This document shows positions 33,431 through 41,762 of a stretch of 64,000 nucleotides of DNA, piece after piece. Position 1 is the stretch's first letter. Every line of letters begins with the position of its first letter. The notes beneath the pieces were generated by a model that saw nothing but the letters and a program-made list of their open reading frames with translations, was not told where the DNA came from and did not search any database. Position numbers and translations under genes: made by a program. The DNA lies in the NCBI RefSeq assembly GCF_003056725.1, contig NZ_QBKZ01000001.1, positions 1,024,486 through 1,088,485 of the forward strand. The letters run 5' to 3'. This stretch comes from Mangrovicoccus ximenensis (GTDB lineage: Bacteria > Pseudomonadota > Alphaproteobacteria > Rhodobacterales > Rhodobacteraceae).

Positions 33431-35023
33431 TCATGGCTTGCCGAGCCCGATATCCGTGCTGGGGTACTCGGCGAAGGTCGCGAGGTGCCGCTGCACCCTC
33501 CGGAGCGCCTGCGGCAGCCCCCATTCGAACCGGGAATGCCCCGAACTCGCCTGCTCCTTCGGGTCGGTATAGAGGTTGTAGACCCAGGGACTCATGCCGA
33601 CATCCGTCACGGTCGTCTCGTCGAGATTGCGCCGTGCCGCATGCTGCAGCATCACCTTGAAGTGGACCTTGTACTCCATCCAGCGGATCGCCATCAGGGT
33701 GTTCTCGGAATACATGAAGACCGCGTCGCGCCGGGACTCGCCCTCGTCTGCCAGAAGGAAGGACGACTGGTCGATGCCGTCGATGAACCGCTCCGCGGGA
33801 ATGCTGTCCGTCACCCCGGCCAGAGCCAGCGAGGTGTTGAAGAAATCGGTCAGGTCGAACAGGCCGTCGCTCTCGCGGCCGGGCGCGATCATGCCCGGCC
33901 AGTAGGCGATGCCCGGAACCCGAACGCCGCCTTCCCAGGTCGTCCCCTTGCCGCCGCGCCACGGCTGGAAGCCGTTGTCGGGGTAGAGGTCCTCGTTGGC
34001 GCCGTTGTCGGAGGTCAGGAAGACGAAGGTGTTCTCCAGTTCCCCGGTTTCCTCGAGCACCCCGATCAGGCGCGCGATGATGTCGTCGACCTCGAGGATG
34101 GCGTCCTTGTAGGGAAATCCCGCGGGGCTCCTGCCGGCATAGCCCTCGGCCGGGTAGCTGTCGTTGTGGACGCGGGCGAAGGCATGTTCGAGGAAGAACG
34201 GGACGTCGTCCGCAGCGGCGCGGCGGATGAAATCCTCGGAGAAGTCGGCGAATTTCTGGTCGATCTGCGCGAGCTGGCCGATCGAGGTGATCTCTTCGGC
34301 GACTTCCAGCGGCTGGCCCTTCAGGCCCCTGGTGATCGCCGCCTCGGAGAGCTCCCGGAGCGCGGCCAGCCGGTCCGGACGCAGCACCATGTCGGGATAG
34401 AGCCGCGCGTCGAGCTGTTGCGACATGTCGCTGATCACCGACAGGATTCCGTAGAACTCGTCGAACCCGGCCTCGTGCGGGCGCGAGCCCTCGGCTTCGC
34501 CGAGATGCCACTTGCCGGCGAGTGCCGTGCGGTAGCCCGCATCGGAGAGGAGCCCCGGAAGCGTCGCCTCGATCTCCCAGGGATTGGTGGTCGGGTTCTC
34601 GCCCGAAAGCGTGGGGCGCGTCAGGCCGCTGCGGGTCGGGATGCGCCCGGTGAGGATCGCGGCACGCGTCGGGGTGCAGGTCGGCTGGGCGTAGGTGGAG
34701 GTCAGCCGGAGCCCCTCCCGCGCCAGCAGGTCCATTTCCGGCGTCGGCGCACCGACAGCGATGCCGCCGCCGTAGGAGCCGGGATCGCCCCAGCCCATGT
34801 CATCGACGAGCAGCAGCAGGATGTTCGGCTTGCCGCCGGTCCGTTCCGCCAGCGCAGCGAGCTTCTCCGCCGCTTCGGCCTCCTGCGCGGGACGGGGAAT
34901 GTAGGGCTCGAGATAGGGTTCGCCCTGCACGGTCAGGTCGAAGGCGTTGCCCGTCTCCTGCGCGGCGAGCGGCATGGCCAGGACGGCCAGGGCCGAAGCG
35001 AGCGGAAGAATGCGCTGGTGCAT
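33431..35023 (-). CDS. Arylsulfatase (type I, formylglycine-dependent), secreted
   Basis: 530 residues from ATG 35023 (GAGGAGGTGC upstream). Signal peptide (A-L-A-V-L-A-M-P-L-A-A-Q). Sulfatase domain: N-I-L-L-L-L-V-D-D-M-G-W-G-D with the metal Asp pair, formylglycine site P-T-C-T-P-T-R-A-A-I-L-T-G-R (Cys-type), G-K-W-H-L-G and F-L-T-S-D-N-G-A-N-E-D. It should hydrolyse sulfate esters in the periplasm, useful on sulfated algal carbohydrates; substrate unknown. The Cys-type site needs an FGE or anaerobic maturase, not seen here. Confidence 0.92.
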   Translation of the reverse strand: MHQRILPLASALAVLAMPLAAQETGNAFDLTVQGEPYLEPYIPRPAQEAEAAEKLAALAERTGGKPNILLLLVDDMGWGDPGSYGGGIAVGAPTPEMDLLAREGLRLTSTYAQPTCTPTRAAILTGRIPTRSGLTRPTLSGENPTTNPWEIEATLPGLLSDAGYRTALAGKWHLGEAEGSRPHEAGFDEFYGILSVISDMSQQLDARLYPDMVLRPDRLAALRELSEAAITRGLKGQPLEVAEEITSIGQLAQIDQKFADFSEDFIRRAAADDVPFFLEHAFARVHNDSYPAEGYAGRSPAGFPYKDAILEVDDIIARLIGVLEETGELENTFVFLTSDNGANEDLYPDNGFQPWRGGKGTTWEGGVRVPGIAYWPGMIAPGRESDGLFDLTDFFNTSLALAGVTDSIPAERFIDGIDQSSFLLADEGESRRDAVFMYSENTLMAIRWMEYKVHFKVMLQHAARRNLDETTVTDVGMSPWVYNLYTDPKEQASSGHSRFEWGLPQALRRVQRHLATFAEYPSTDIGLGKP

Positions 35024-35329
35024 GCTGCACCTCCTCGAATCTGGAGAGTAACGTTCTGTCGCAATGAATTGATAACATGCGGAGATGACGTTTCGTCCAG
35101 AATGTCACGCGGCGCCATTGCTCCGCGTCCCCCGGGGAGCGTCGGCATGCGCCCGGAGCCAGGAGCAACAGCATCGCCGGCCGTCCAGCGCCGGGCGCAG
35201 CCGTTCCGCGGGCAAGCCGCCCGGAACCTCCTGGACGGCTTCCCCCGATGACCCCGATGATTCAAGAGATGGCAGTGAGCGCGGCAATACGTTGCGTGCG
35301 CGCTCCACCCGTCAGCGAACGGAAAAAGC

Positions 35330-35560
35330 TGCGGGCCGGCCCTGGCAGGCGCTGCTGCGGTAGCAGCGCGGCGACATGTGCCTTTGAAGGGCCGGACCCT
35401 GGAACAGAGGCCAGGCGGCTGACTGGCGGCTTTTGCGGTTTGCTACTCGTGCCCCGCCGCAGCGCTGCGAGTCCGCTTGAAGCAGCCAGCCTCACCAGAC
35501 AATCCGACCAGTGCGCCGTCGCGACTGGCAGGAAAGGATGGCCAGCCATACGCAGCCCGA
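35330..35560. repeat. Diverged ~300-bp intergenic repeat, copy C
   Basis: Most diverged copy: GGCAGGCGCTGCTGCGGTAG then CAGCGCGGCG, a CCCCGCCGCAGCGCTGCGAG / TCCGCTTG centre, and GTCGCGACTGGCAGGAAAGG at the right in the same order as copies A and B. The remainder of the 35024-35573 gap is the sulfatase promoter region (35024-35110) and unremarkable GC-rich DNA. Confidence 0.5.
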
Positions 35561-35573
35561 CGGAGTACAGCTA

Positions 35574-35600
35574 CCCCGGGCCGTTCAGCACGGCCCGGGG
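35574..35600 (-). terminator. Terminator of the DUF3100 operon
   Basis: Perfect 11-bp stem CCCCGGGCCGT / ACGGCCCGGGG with a 5-nt loop, 17 bp past the last stop of the reverse-strand operon at 35618. Confidence 0.7.
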
Positions 35601-35617
35601 CGGGGATCAGGACGTGA

Positions 35618-36097
35618 TCAGAGGAACGCCTGCGCCACGAGGGCCGAGCCCACGTAGGTGCCGGTCATCACCAACACGGCGACCACGGCGATCTTCCAGC
35701 CCGAGGCCTTGGCGATCTCGAGCTCGCGCTTGGCGATCGCGATGCCGGCATAGGCGAGGCAGGGCGTCGCCAGCGTCAGGAAATTCACGTGGCTGACCTT
35801 GTCGAGGATCCAGGCGCTGCCCGGGGTCCAGGGCATGGTGGCGACGATGCCGACGGCGGAAATCCAGGCCACCGAGGGCAGCTTGAACGGCGCGAACCTG
35901 GTCAGCAGCATGCCGGCCATGCACATCACCCAGAGGATGATCAGCCCCGCCAGCCCCTGCGGCACGGTGTTCTCGGTCGCCACGGTGTTGCCCACCAGCG
36001 CGATCACGCAGACCACCGCCAGCGCCGCGGCATGGGCGCCGAGGCCCAGCCTGGGGTCTTCGGTCAGATCGATGTCGTCAGTACGGATGTCGCTCAT
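35618..36097 (-). CDS. DUF340-like membrane protein, partner of DUF3100
   Basis: 159 residues, about five helices: A-A-L-A-V-V-C-V-I-A-L-V-G-N-T-V, L-A-G-L-I-I-L-W-V-M-C-M-A-G-M-L, P-S-V-A-W-I-S-A-V-G-I-V and F-L-T-L-A-T-P-C-L-A-Y-A-G. The acidic start M-S-D-I-R-T-D-D-I is cytoplasmic. It starts 3 bp after the DUF3100 gene, so the two are translated together and probably form a two-component transporter. Confidence 0.7.
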   Translation of the reverse strand: MSDIRTDDIDLTEDPRLGLGAHAAALAVVCVIALVGNTVATENTVPQGLAGLIILWVMCMAGMLLTRFAPFKLPSVAWISAVGIVATMPWTPGSAWILDKVSHVNFLTLATPCLAYAGIAIAKRELEIAKASGWKIAVVAVLVMTGTYVGSALVAQAFL

Positions 36098-36100
36098 GGC

Positions 36101-36916
36101 TCAGGCTCCGGCTTTCGAGGGCTCTTTGCGGCCCAGCAGGTCGTAGAGTTTCTCGGTCAGGGGCAGCGCCACGAAGACGCAGAGGTAGAGACCGGTGGCA
36201 TAGGTCAGCACATTCGACGCGCCGGCGAGCGCGAGGATCTGCTCCTCCATATCCGGCACCGCATGCACCAGCGCCCCCGAGCAGGCCGCCATCATGCTGC
36301 CCGAACCGATGCCGCAGGCCATGGCCAGCGCCTCGATCGAGAAGGCCCCGGTGGTTGCAAGGATCGAGGCGAGGATCGCGAAGATGAAGGTGCCGAAGAG
36401 CGTGCCGATCACGTATACGCCCATGACGCCCGCGCCTTCCTGGCTCTTCAGGCCATACTTGTCGGCGATGATCGCGATATTGGGCTCGCGCGCCACCGAG
36501 AAACAGGCACCGATGGACTCGCGGCCCATGCGCAGCACCAGCACGGCGACCGGGAAGGCCAGCACGATGGTGCCGAGGTTGCCCAGCTCCTGCAGGATGA
36601 GCGCGGGGCCGGCGTCGATGATCTTGTCCATGGACGGGCCGATGATCGTGCCGAACTTCGCGATGAAGGGCATGATCGCGATGACGATCAGCGGAGAGGC
36701 GGCATGCACCTCGCGGTCGCGGATCAGGGCGCGGGCGCCGGCGATGACATTGGGGTTGATCAGCAACCCCATGACGAAGGCATAGAGCAGCGGCAACAGC
36801 AGGATCGAGCCGATGCCGATGGGCACGGCGATGACCCCGACAAGCTCGGCAATCACGGTGATGGCCAGCACGCTGCCATGCAGCCGCCAGTCGAGAAGGA
36901 TGTCTTTTGTTGGCAT
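36101..36916 (-). CDS. DUF3100-domain membrane transporter component
   Basis: 271 residues, complete, about eight helices. DUF3100 features include V-G-V-I-A-V-P-I-G-I-G-S-I-L-L-L-P-L-L-Y-A, G-A-R-A-L-I-R-D-R-E, F-G-T-I-I-G-P-S-M-D-K and G-I-G-S-G-S-M-M-A-A-C-S. Ribosome site AGAGGTCCCCTC. The family is uncharacterised. Downstream of an aldehyde dehydrogenase and a hydroxyisobutyrate-type dehydrogenase, an organic-acid uptake or export role is a reasonable inference. Confidence 0.82.
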   Translation of the reverse strand: MPTKDILLDWRLHGSVLAITVIAELVGVIAVPIGIGSILLLPLLYAFVMGLLINPNVIAGARALIRDREVHAASPLIVIAIMPFIAKFGTIIGPSMDKIIDAGPALILQELGNLGTIVLAFPVAVLVLRMGRESIGACFSVAREPNIAIIADKYGLKSQEGAGVMGVYVIGTLFGTFIFAILASILATTGAFSIEALAMACGIGSGSMMAACSGALVHAVPDMEEQILALAGASNVLTYATGLYLCVFVALPLTEKLYDLLGRKEPSKAGA

Positions 36917-37012
36917 GAGGGGACCTCTCTGTTGTCGCCCCTTGGGGGCGCATTGGCCGGGACCGGGCGGCAGCCCGGTTCGCGGCGGAAGTTGAAGGCG
37001 GCAGTCCGCCGA

Positions 37013-38547
37013 TCAGCCCGGCGCGTAGCCGAAGCCCTGCGCGGGGTTGGCGGCGGTCTCGACCCAGACCGACTTGGTCTGGGTGTAGGCGGCCAGTGCC
37101 TCGCGGCCGGACGAGCGGCCGTAGCCCGAGCGCCCGAAGCCGCCGAAGGGCGACATGACGTTGATCGTCTTGTAGCTGTTCACCCAGAAGGTGCCCGCCC
37201 GGACCTGTGCCGCCATGCGGTGCGCCCGGCCGACGTCCTGCGTCCAGACCGCGCCCGCCAGCCCGTAGGGCGTGGCATTGGCCAGCGCGATGGCCTCTTC
37301 CTCGGTGTCGAAGGGCAGCACCGAAACCACGGGGCCGAAGACTTCCTCGTTGGCGATGGTCATCTGCGGCGTCACCTGGTCGACCACGGTCGGCGCGAAG
37401 AAGAATCCGCCGCTTGCCGCCAGTGCCGCGGGCTTCGCGCCGCCGCTGGTGATTTCGGCGCCCTGGCTGACCGCCTCGCGCACCATCTCGTCGATCTTCG
37501 ACCATTGCCGCAGGTTGTTCACCGGCCCGATCTGCGTCGCCGGGTCCATCGGTGCGCCGACGGGGATGTTGCCAGCCGCGAAGCTCAGCTTCTCGACCAT
37601 TTGCGCATGCACCGAGCGGTGCACCAGCAGGCGCGAGCCCGCCACGCAGCTCTGGCCGCAGGACGCGAAGATCGCGGCCTGTGCGCCGGTGACGGCGCGG
37701 TCCAGGTCGGCATCGCCGAAGACGATGTTGGCCGATTTGCCGCCCAGTTCCAGCACCGAGGGCACCAGCCGCCTGGCCGCTGCGCCCGCGATCTTGGCCC
37801 CCGCCTCGGCAGAGCCGACGAAGACCACCAGCGCCGTCGCCGGGGTCTCGATCATCGCCTGGCCGGAGCCCGGACCATCGCCCGCGATGACGTTGACGAG
37901 GCCCGTCGGCGCGCCCGCCTTCTCGCAGAGGATGCCGACCACGATCGACGACAGCGGCGTCAGCTCGGAGGGTTTGATCATCACACCGTTGCCCGCACAG
38001 ATCGCCGGGGCGACCTGCCAGCAGCAGGTGAAGAGCGGCGCGTTCCAGGGGGTGATCTGGCTGACCACGCCGAGCGGCTCATGCCGGGTGTAGTTGAGAT
38101 GGGTCGAGGGCACCGGGATCACGTCACCGGTGATCTTGTCGCACCAGCCGGCATAATACTCGAACATCTCGGCCATGCGCGCGGGCTCGCCGGTGGTGTC
38201 CCGATCGGACGGCCCGAGGAGAGCGCCTCCAGCTCCGACAGCGCAGCGGCATTGGCACGCAGCTCGCGGCCGATCTCGAACATGATGCGGCCGCGCTCGG
38301 AGGCGGTTTTGGCGAACCATTCCTTCTGCGCGCGGGTCGCGGCCTCGGCGGCCTGTCCAACGACCTCGGCACCCGCGTCCCTGTAGCGGGCAAACACCTC
38401 GCCCGTCGCCGGATCCGTCAGCTCCAGTTCGTGCCCGGTGCCCGGCACCAGTTCGCCGCCGACCCAGGATTGCACCTCGGAGGAGCCCGTGAGGTCCTTC
38501 AGCAGCTCGGCCACGCGGGCCGCGGTATCGATGATGTCCTTGGCCAT
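37013..38547 (-). pseudogene. Aldehyde dehydrogenase with a single-base frameshift
   Basis: ATG 38547 overlaps the upstream dehydrogenase stop. Codons 1-115 (G-G-E-L-V-P-G-T-G, D-P-A-T-G-E-V-F-A-R-Y, L-S-S-G-R-P-I) are in one frame; the rest (E-P-A-R-M-A-E-M-F-E-Y-Y, catalytic E-L-G-G-K-S-A, nucleophile G-Q-S-C-V-A-G-S, E-E-V-F-G-P-V) is in another. Restoring one C near 38203 gives a standard 511-residue enzyme. Apart from the indel it is well conserved, so this may be a sequencing error. Catabolic role with the neighbouring dehydrogenase. Confidence 0.88.
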
Positions 38548-39200
38548 CACATCTTTTCCTTCTGGCTCAGGCGGTCCACTGCGGGATCGCCCATATGCAT
38601 GAAATCGTCGCCGTCCTTGAGCCCCGAGTTCTCCTCGGCCCAGAGATCTGCCACGAGGTCGGCCACCGGCATGGCGCAGCCGACGCTTTGCGCCAGCTCG
38701 CGGGCGAGCCGCACGTCCTTGCGCATCAGTCCGGTGCTGAAACCGCTGTCGAAGCTGCGCGGCAGCACCCAGTTGGGGTAGTGGATTTCCGAGATGGCGC
38801 TGCGCCCGGTCGCAGAGTTGATCACCCGCAGCGCGTCCTCGGCGCCGACACCGGCGGCCTCGGCGAGCCGCAGCGCCTCGAGCGTCGTGACCATGTGGCT
38901 GGCAACCAGCATGTTGTTCACCAGCTTGGCGACATTGCCCGCGCCGCTGGGGCCGACATGCAGGATCTTCGACGCCATCGCCTCGAGGGCGGGCATCGCC
39001 GCGGCGACCCATTTCTCGTCGCCGCCCAGCATCACCGAAAGCTGGCCCGATGCCGCGCCCGACGGCCCGCCGCTGACCGGCGCGTCGAGGAAGCCATGGC
39101 CCGCCTCGGCGAGCGCTGCGGCGAGCTTACGGCTGACTTCGGCCTCGGATGTGGAGGTGTCGATGATGACCCTGGACCCGGCTTCCGCGCCCAGCAGGCC
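38547..39200 (-). pseudogene. 3-hydroxyisobutyrate dehydrogenase-like enzyme, C-terminal part
   Basis: About 217 codons ending at TGA 38547. Contains D-T-S-T-S-E-A-E-V, the substrate motif D-A-P-V-S-G-G-P-S-G-A, catalytic G-A-G-N-V-A-K-L-V-N-N and F-S-T-G-L-M-R-K-D. The NAD-binding Rossmann start is missing; at about 39200 it joins IstB-like sequence on the other strand. First gene of the ALDH-DUF3100 operon. Confidence 0.85.
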
Positions 39201-39211
39201 CGCGCCCCGTG

Positions 39212-39390
39212 CCGGCCGGGCCCACGGCCTGCCGCGCCACGCTCGCCGAGCTGATCGAGGCGCTGTCCCGGGCCGAGCGGCCAAGCCGCCTGCCCGGAAA
39301 AATCCGGTTCCATGCCCGGGCGCCGCGGCTCATCGCCGACGAGATCGGCTACCTGCCGATCATCCGCGGCGGCGCAAACCTTCCGAGGAC
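39212..39390 (+). pseudogene. istB: IS21-family helper ATPase IstB, internal relic
   Basis: About 60 codons with T-L-A-E-L-I-E-A-L-S-R-A-E-R and the IstB Walker B region L-I-A-D-E-I-G-Y-L-P-I followed by G-G-A-N-L. The flanks do not continue as IstB, and no istA is nearby. A decayed or broken IS21 remnant. Confidence 0.6.
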
Positions 39391-39974
39391 TTTCGCGGCC
39401 GCACCGCGGCCGTCCGCCATGGGCTCGGACCAATGGCGGCATCATGGCGAACTCCCCCTCCGATCTTCCGGCTGGCCAACGCCGCTGCGGGAAAGGCGCG
39501 TTCGCCATGGCCTGCCCCCCCCCGACCGCGGCTTGGCCGAATCGGGCGACGTATGCTGCACCATGCCGCCGCCGCCCCGATCGCGGGCGCCGACTACTTT
39601 TTGCGCGCCCATGCGGACCTCGTTCCCGAGCATGTCCGCGCCAACGACCCATCATGCCGCCGCCGAATCGCAGGGGCAGGCCGCCGAACATCCGAAATGG
39701 AGCTGCCGGTCACCACCCACGGCCGATCGCCGCCCCCGCCAAAATGGGGCGCTTTGCTTCGCCACGCCCACCGAATCCCCAACCGGCAGCGACATTCGGC
39801 ACATGAAACAGATGGCGTGCGCCGACGCTTGGGCGGCACCCAACTCCAGATTCGCGTCACTGTTTCGCCGTCCGCTGAGCGAAGGCGGCCGGATCACGCC
39901 ACCGGTCCGGAGGACTTGGGCGGCGGGGAAGCCTTCCGCATCACCTCCGCCTCTTCGCAAGGGATGTCCCGGCA
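39391..39974. other. Gene-free stretch between IS remnants
   Basis: About 580 bp with several overlapping Arg/Pro-rich frames on both strands and no recognisable domain. It may be decayed mobile-element DNA because IstB sequence precedes it and an IS-end repeat closes it. Confidence 0.4.
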
Positions 39975-39993
39975 GGGCCTTGTTGCGCAAATC
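39975..39993. repeat. IS5/IS903-like terminal repeat remnant, copy 2
   Basis: GGGCCTTGTTGCGCAAATC, 17 of 19 identical to 21905-21923, 9 bp beyond the 3' end of the plasmid rep gene. No transposase adjoins. Confidence 0.5.
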
Positions 39994-40001
39994 GAGGGGA
40001 T

Positions 40002-41027
40002 TCATCTTGCGCGCGCCTCGTCCTCCAGCGCCCGCTCCGCCGCCGCGCGCAGATCCTCCGCGGGGGGCTCCTCTGCCGCCGCCCTGCCGCCATAGCCGCC
40101 CTTGATCGCCGCAGAGAGATAGCGCAGCGGGCTCTTCACCCCGCCCTGCCCCGCGACGAAATCCAGCCGCTCGGCGACGTAATCCTCGCCATGCTCGGCG
40201 ATCCATTGCCGCGCCAGCCGGTCCTGCACGCCCAAGTCCCGCAGCCGCTGGTAGACCCCGCCCTGGCGCAGCCCCTCGCCGTCATCGATGTCGAGCATGG
40301 CGAGCTGCGGGTTCTCCTTGATCAGGAAGCGGATATCGGTGACCGCGCGGCCCTGCTTCCTCACCTCGGGCGTCACCAGGATGTTCGAGGTCCGGTTCAC
40401 CTCTGCCACGGCCGGCTTGATGATCTTGGCGTTGAGCTGCTTGTAGACCTCGTAATAGGCGCTGCCCTCGACCCCCATCAGGCGGCGGAACAGGTCGAGC
40501 GGCCACCAGCCGGTCGAGCCGGTCCGCACGAAGCGGTAGCAGTTTTCGTAGAGCGCCAGCGCATGGCCGGAAGTGAAGCGCTTCTGGATGTTGAGGTTGA
40601 TCAGCGCGAAGACCTTCGGGTCGTGCAGCTTCGCCGCCAGCGCCGGGGAATAGGCGTATTCGCAGACCCCGCCCTTCAGCTTGGCATAGCTCAAGAGCGC
40701 CGAGACCCCCCATTCATGCTCGCCATCCTCGGCCAGCATGTCCCATTCCGCGACCGTCTCCGCCAGCCCGCGCAGCGAGGCCTTCAGCGTGTCCATGTCG
40801 TTCGAGTTGTAGCCGATCATCAGGCACAGCGTCTTGGCGTCGATCCGATGGGTCTGCGCCGTGGTCAGCGTGTCATAGGCATTCAGCAGCAGCACGTTCG
40901 ACAGCTTGCGCTGCAACAGCGTCAGCTTGCCCGACACGTGGATCGCCGCCACGTTCTTCTTCACCGAATCCCGTCTGAGGGATCCGGTCAGCCTTGTCCT
41001 GTCCGGCGCCATCTCTGCCCGTGCCAT
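40002..41027 (-). CDS. Plasmid replication initiator (RepB/Rep_3-like iteron type)
   Basis: 341 residues from ATG 41027. Two winged-helix-like regions: T-L-L-Q-R-K-L-S-N-V-L-L-L-N-A-Y near residue 35 and W-W-P-L-D-L-F-R-R-L-M-G-V with Y-Y-E-V-Y-K-Q-L-N near 190. The C-terminus is Ala/Glu-rich. This matches Rhodobacterales plasmid initiators that bind iterons. It reads away from the iteron array at 41110-41381 and from parA, the usual divergent rep/ori/parAB layout. The C-terminal tail ends close to an IS-end remnant and may be trimmed. Confidence 0.82.
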   Translation of the reverse strand: MARAEMAPDRTRLTGSLRRDSVKKNVAAIHVSGKLTLLQRKLSNVLLLNAYDTLTTAQTHRIDAKTLCLMIGYNSNDMDTLKASLRGLAETVAEWDMLAEDGEHEWGVSALLSYAKLKGGVCEYAYSPALAAKLHDPKVFALINLNIQKRFTSGHALALYENCYRFVRTGSTGWWPLDLFRRLMGVEGSAYYEVYKQLNAKIIKPAVAEVNRTSNILVTPEVRKQGRAVTDIRFLIKENPQLAMLDIDDGEGLRQGGVYQRLRDLGVQDRLARQWIAEHGEDYVAERLDFVAGQGGVKSPLRYLSAAIKGGYGGRAAAEEPPAEDLRAAAERALEDEARAR

Positions 41028-41109
41028 CCGTTGCCTGCGAGTCTTCCGCTCGAGCGGGCAGATTATCCCAGTCAGGCACCCGCACCAAGCCCTTCCTCAG
41101 GTACCCGTT

Positions 41110-41381
41110 CCCGGGACACGGGCGCCGCGCGTCGGCCCGCTCCCGCAACCGGGCACCTTTCGGGGGATCCGCCCCCTGCATCCGGGCACCTTTTGTCCTG
41201 CTTTCGGCACCGGAAACGGACACCTTTGGCGCTGAAACCGCCTGAAAGCGACTCGGAAAGGGCGTTTTCGGGCTCTCCCGCATCCGGATGCCCATGCCAC
41301 CGGGAATCGGTTCCGATACTCCCGCATCCGGGTGCCCTTGCTCCCGCAAACAGGCGCCCTTCGTCCCGGAAGCGGACACCC
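41110..41381. repeat. Iteron array of a plasmid origin
   Basis: Eight direct copies of a ~17-bp iteron, consensus CCCGCATCCGGGYRCCC, at 41110, 41142, 41174, 41208, 41277, 41321, 41343 and 41365; an inverted copy lies at 41652-41667. Spacing is 22-45 bp except one larger gap. The array sits between the divergent rep and parA genes. It is the expected binding site for the Rep protein and for incompatibility and copy control. Confidence 0.75.
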
Positions 41382-41410
41382 GGACCCAGCTTCTGCCTTG
41401 GAATCACGCG

Positions 41411-41475
41411 ACTTCTCAGAGCCAAAGACTTTATACAGAGTCAAAGATTCTACAGTTTGTCCTGCCTTGTTTTCA
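41411..41475. promoter_or_regulatory. AT-rich segment with direct repeats, likely unwinding element
   Basis: Beside the iterons GC falls sharply. Two near-direct repeats, GAGCCAAAGACTTTATACAG and GAGTCAAAGATTCTACAG, adjoin at 41419-41455. Consistent with a DNA-unwinding element; promoter function for parA is an alternative. Confidence 0.5.
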
Positions 41476-41762
41476 GCTGATCAGGGGGCCATTTCGCCGC
41501 GAAACCTGCCTTCCATGCCGAAGTTTCCCCGCGAAACCCTGCCGTGCATGCAAAACCGCACCGGTTTTTCCGAGTCACCTCAGCCTCTTGCCTGGTTCAG
41601 GCGCTTTCGAGGACCCGAAAGCTCCTTCGGGACAGGCACCGGAAACATGCAGGTGCCCGGATACGGGCTTCCCTGCGCGAAAAGATTCCCATGAGAGGCG
41701 TCATGTGCGATATTCACCGCAAATCGCGAGAAACAGCGCACATCCCGAGGCAGACGAGACAT

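Noticed and set aside
35789..38386. Forward ORF of 865 codons opposite the DUF3100 operon
   Set aside because: Composition artefact, antisense to clear membrane-protein and aldehyde dehydrogenase genes.
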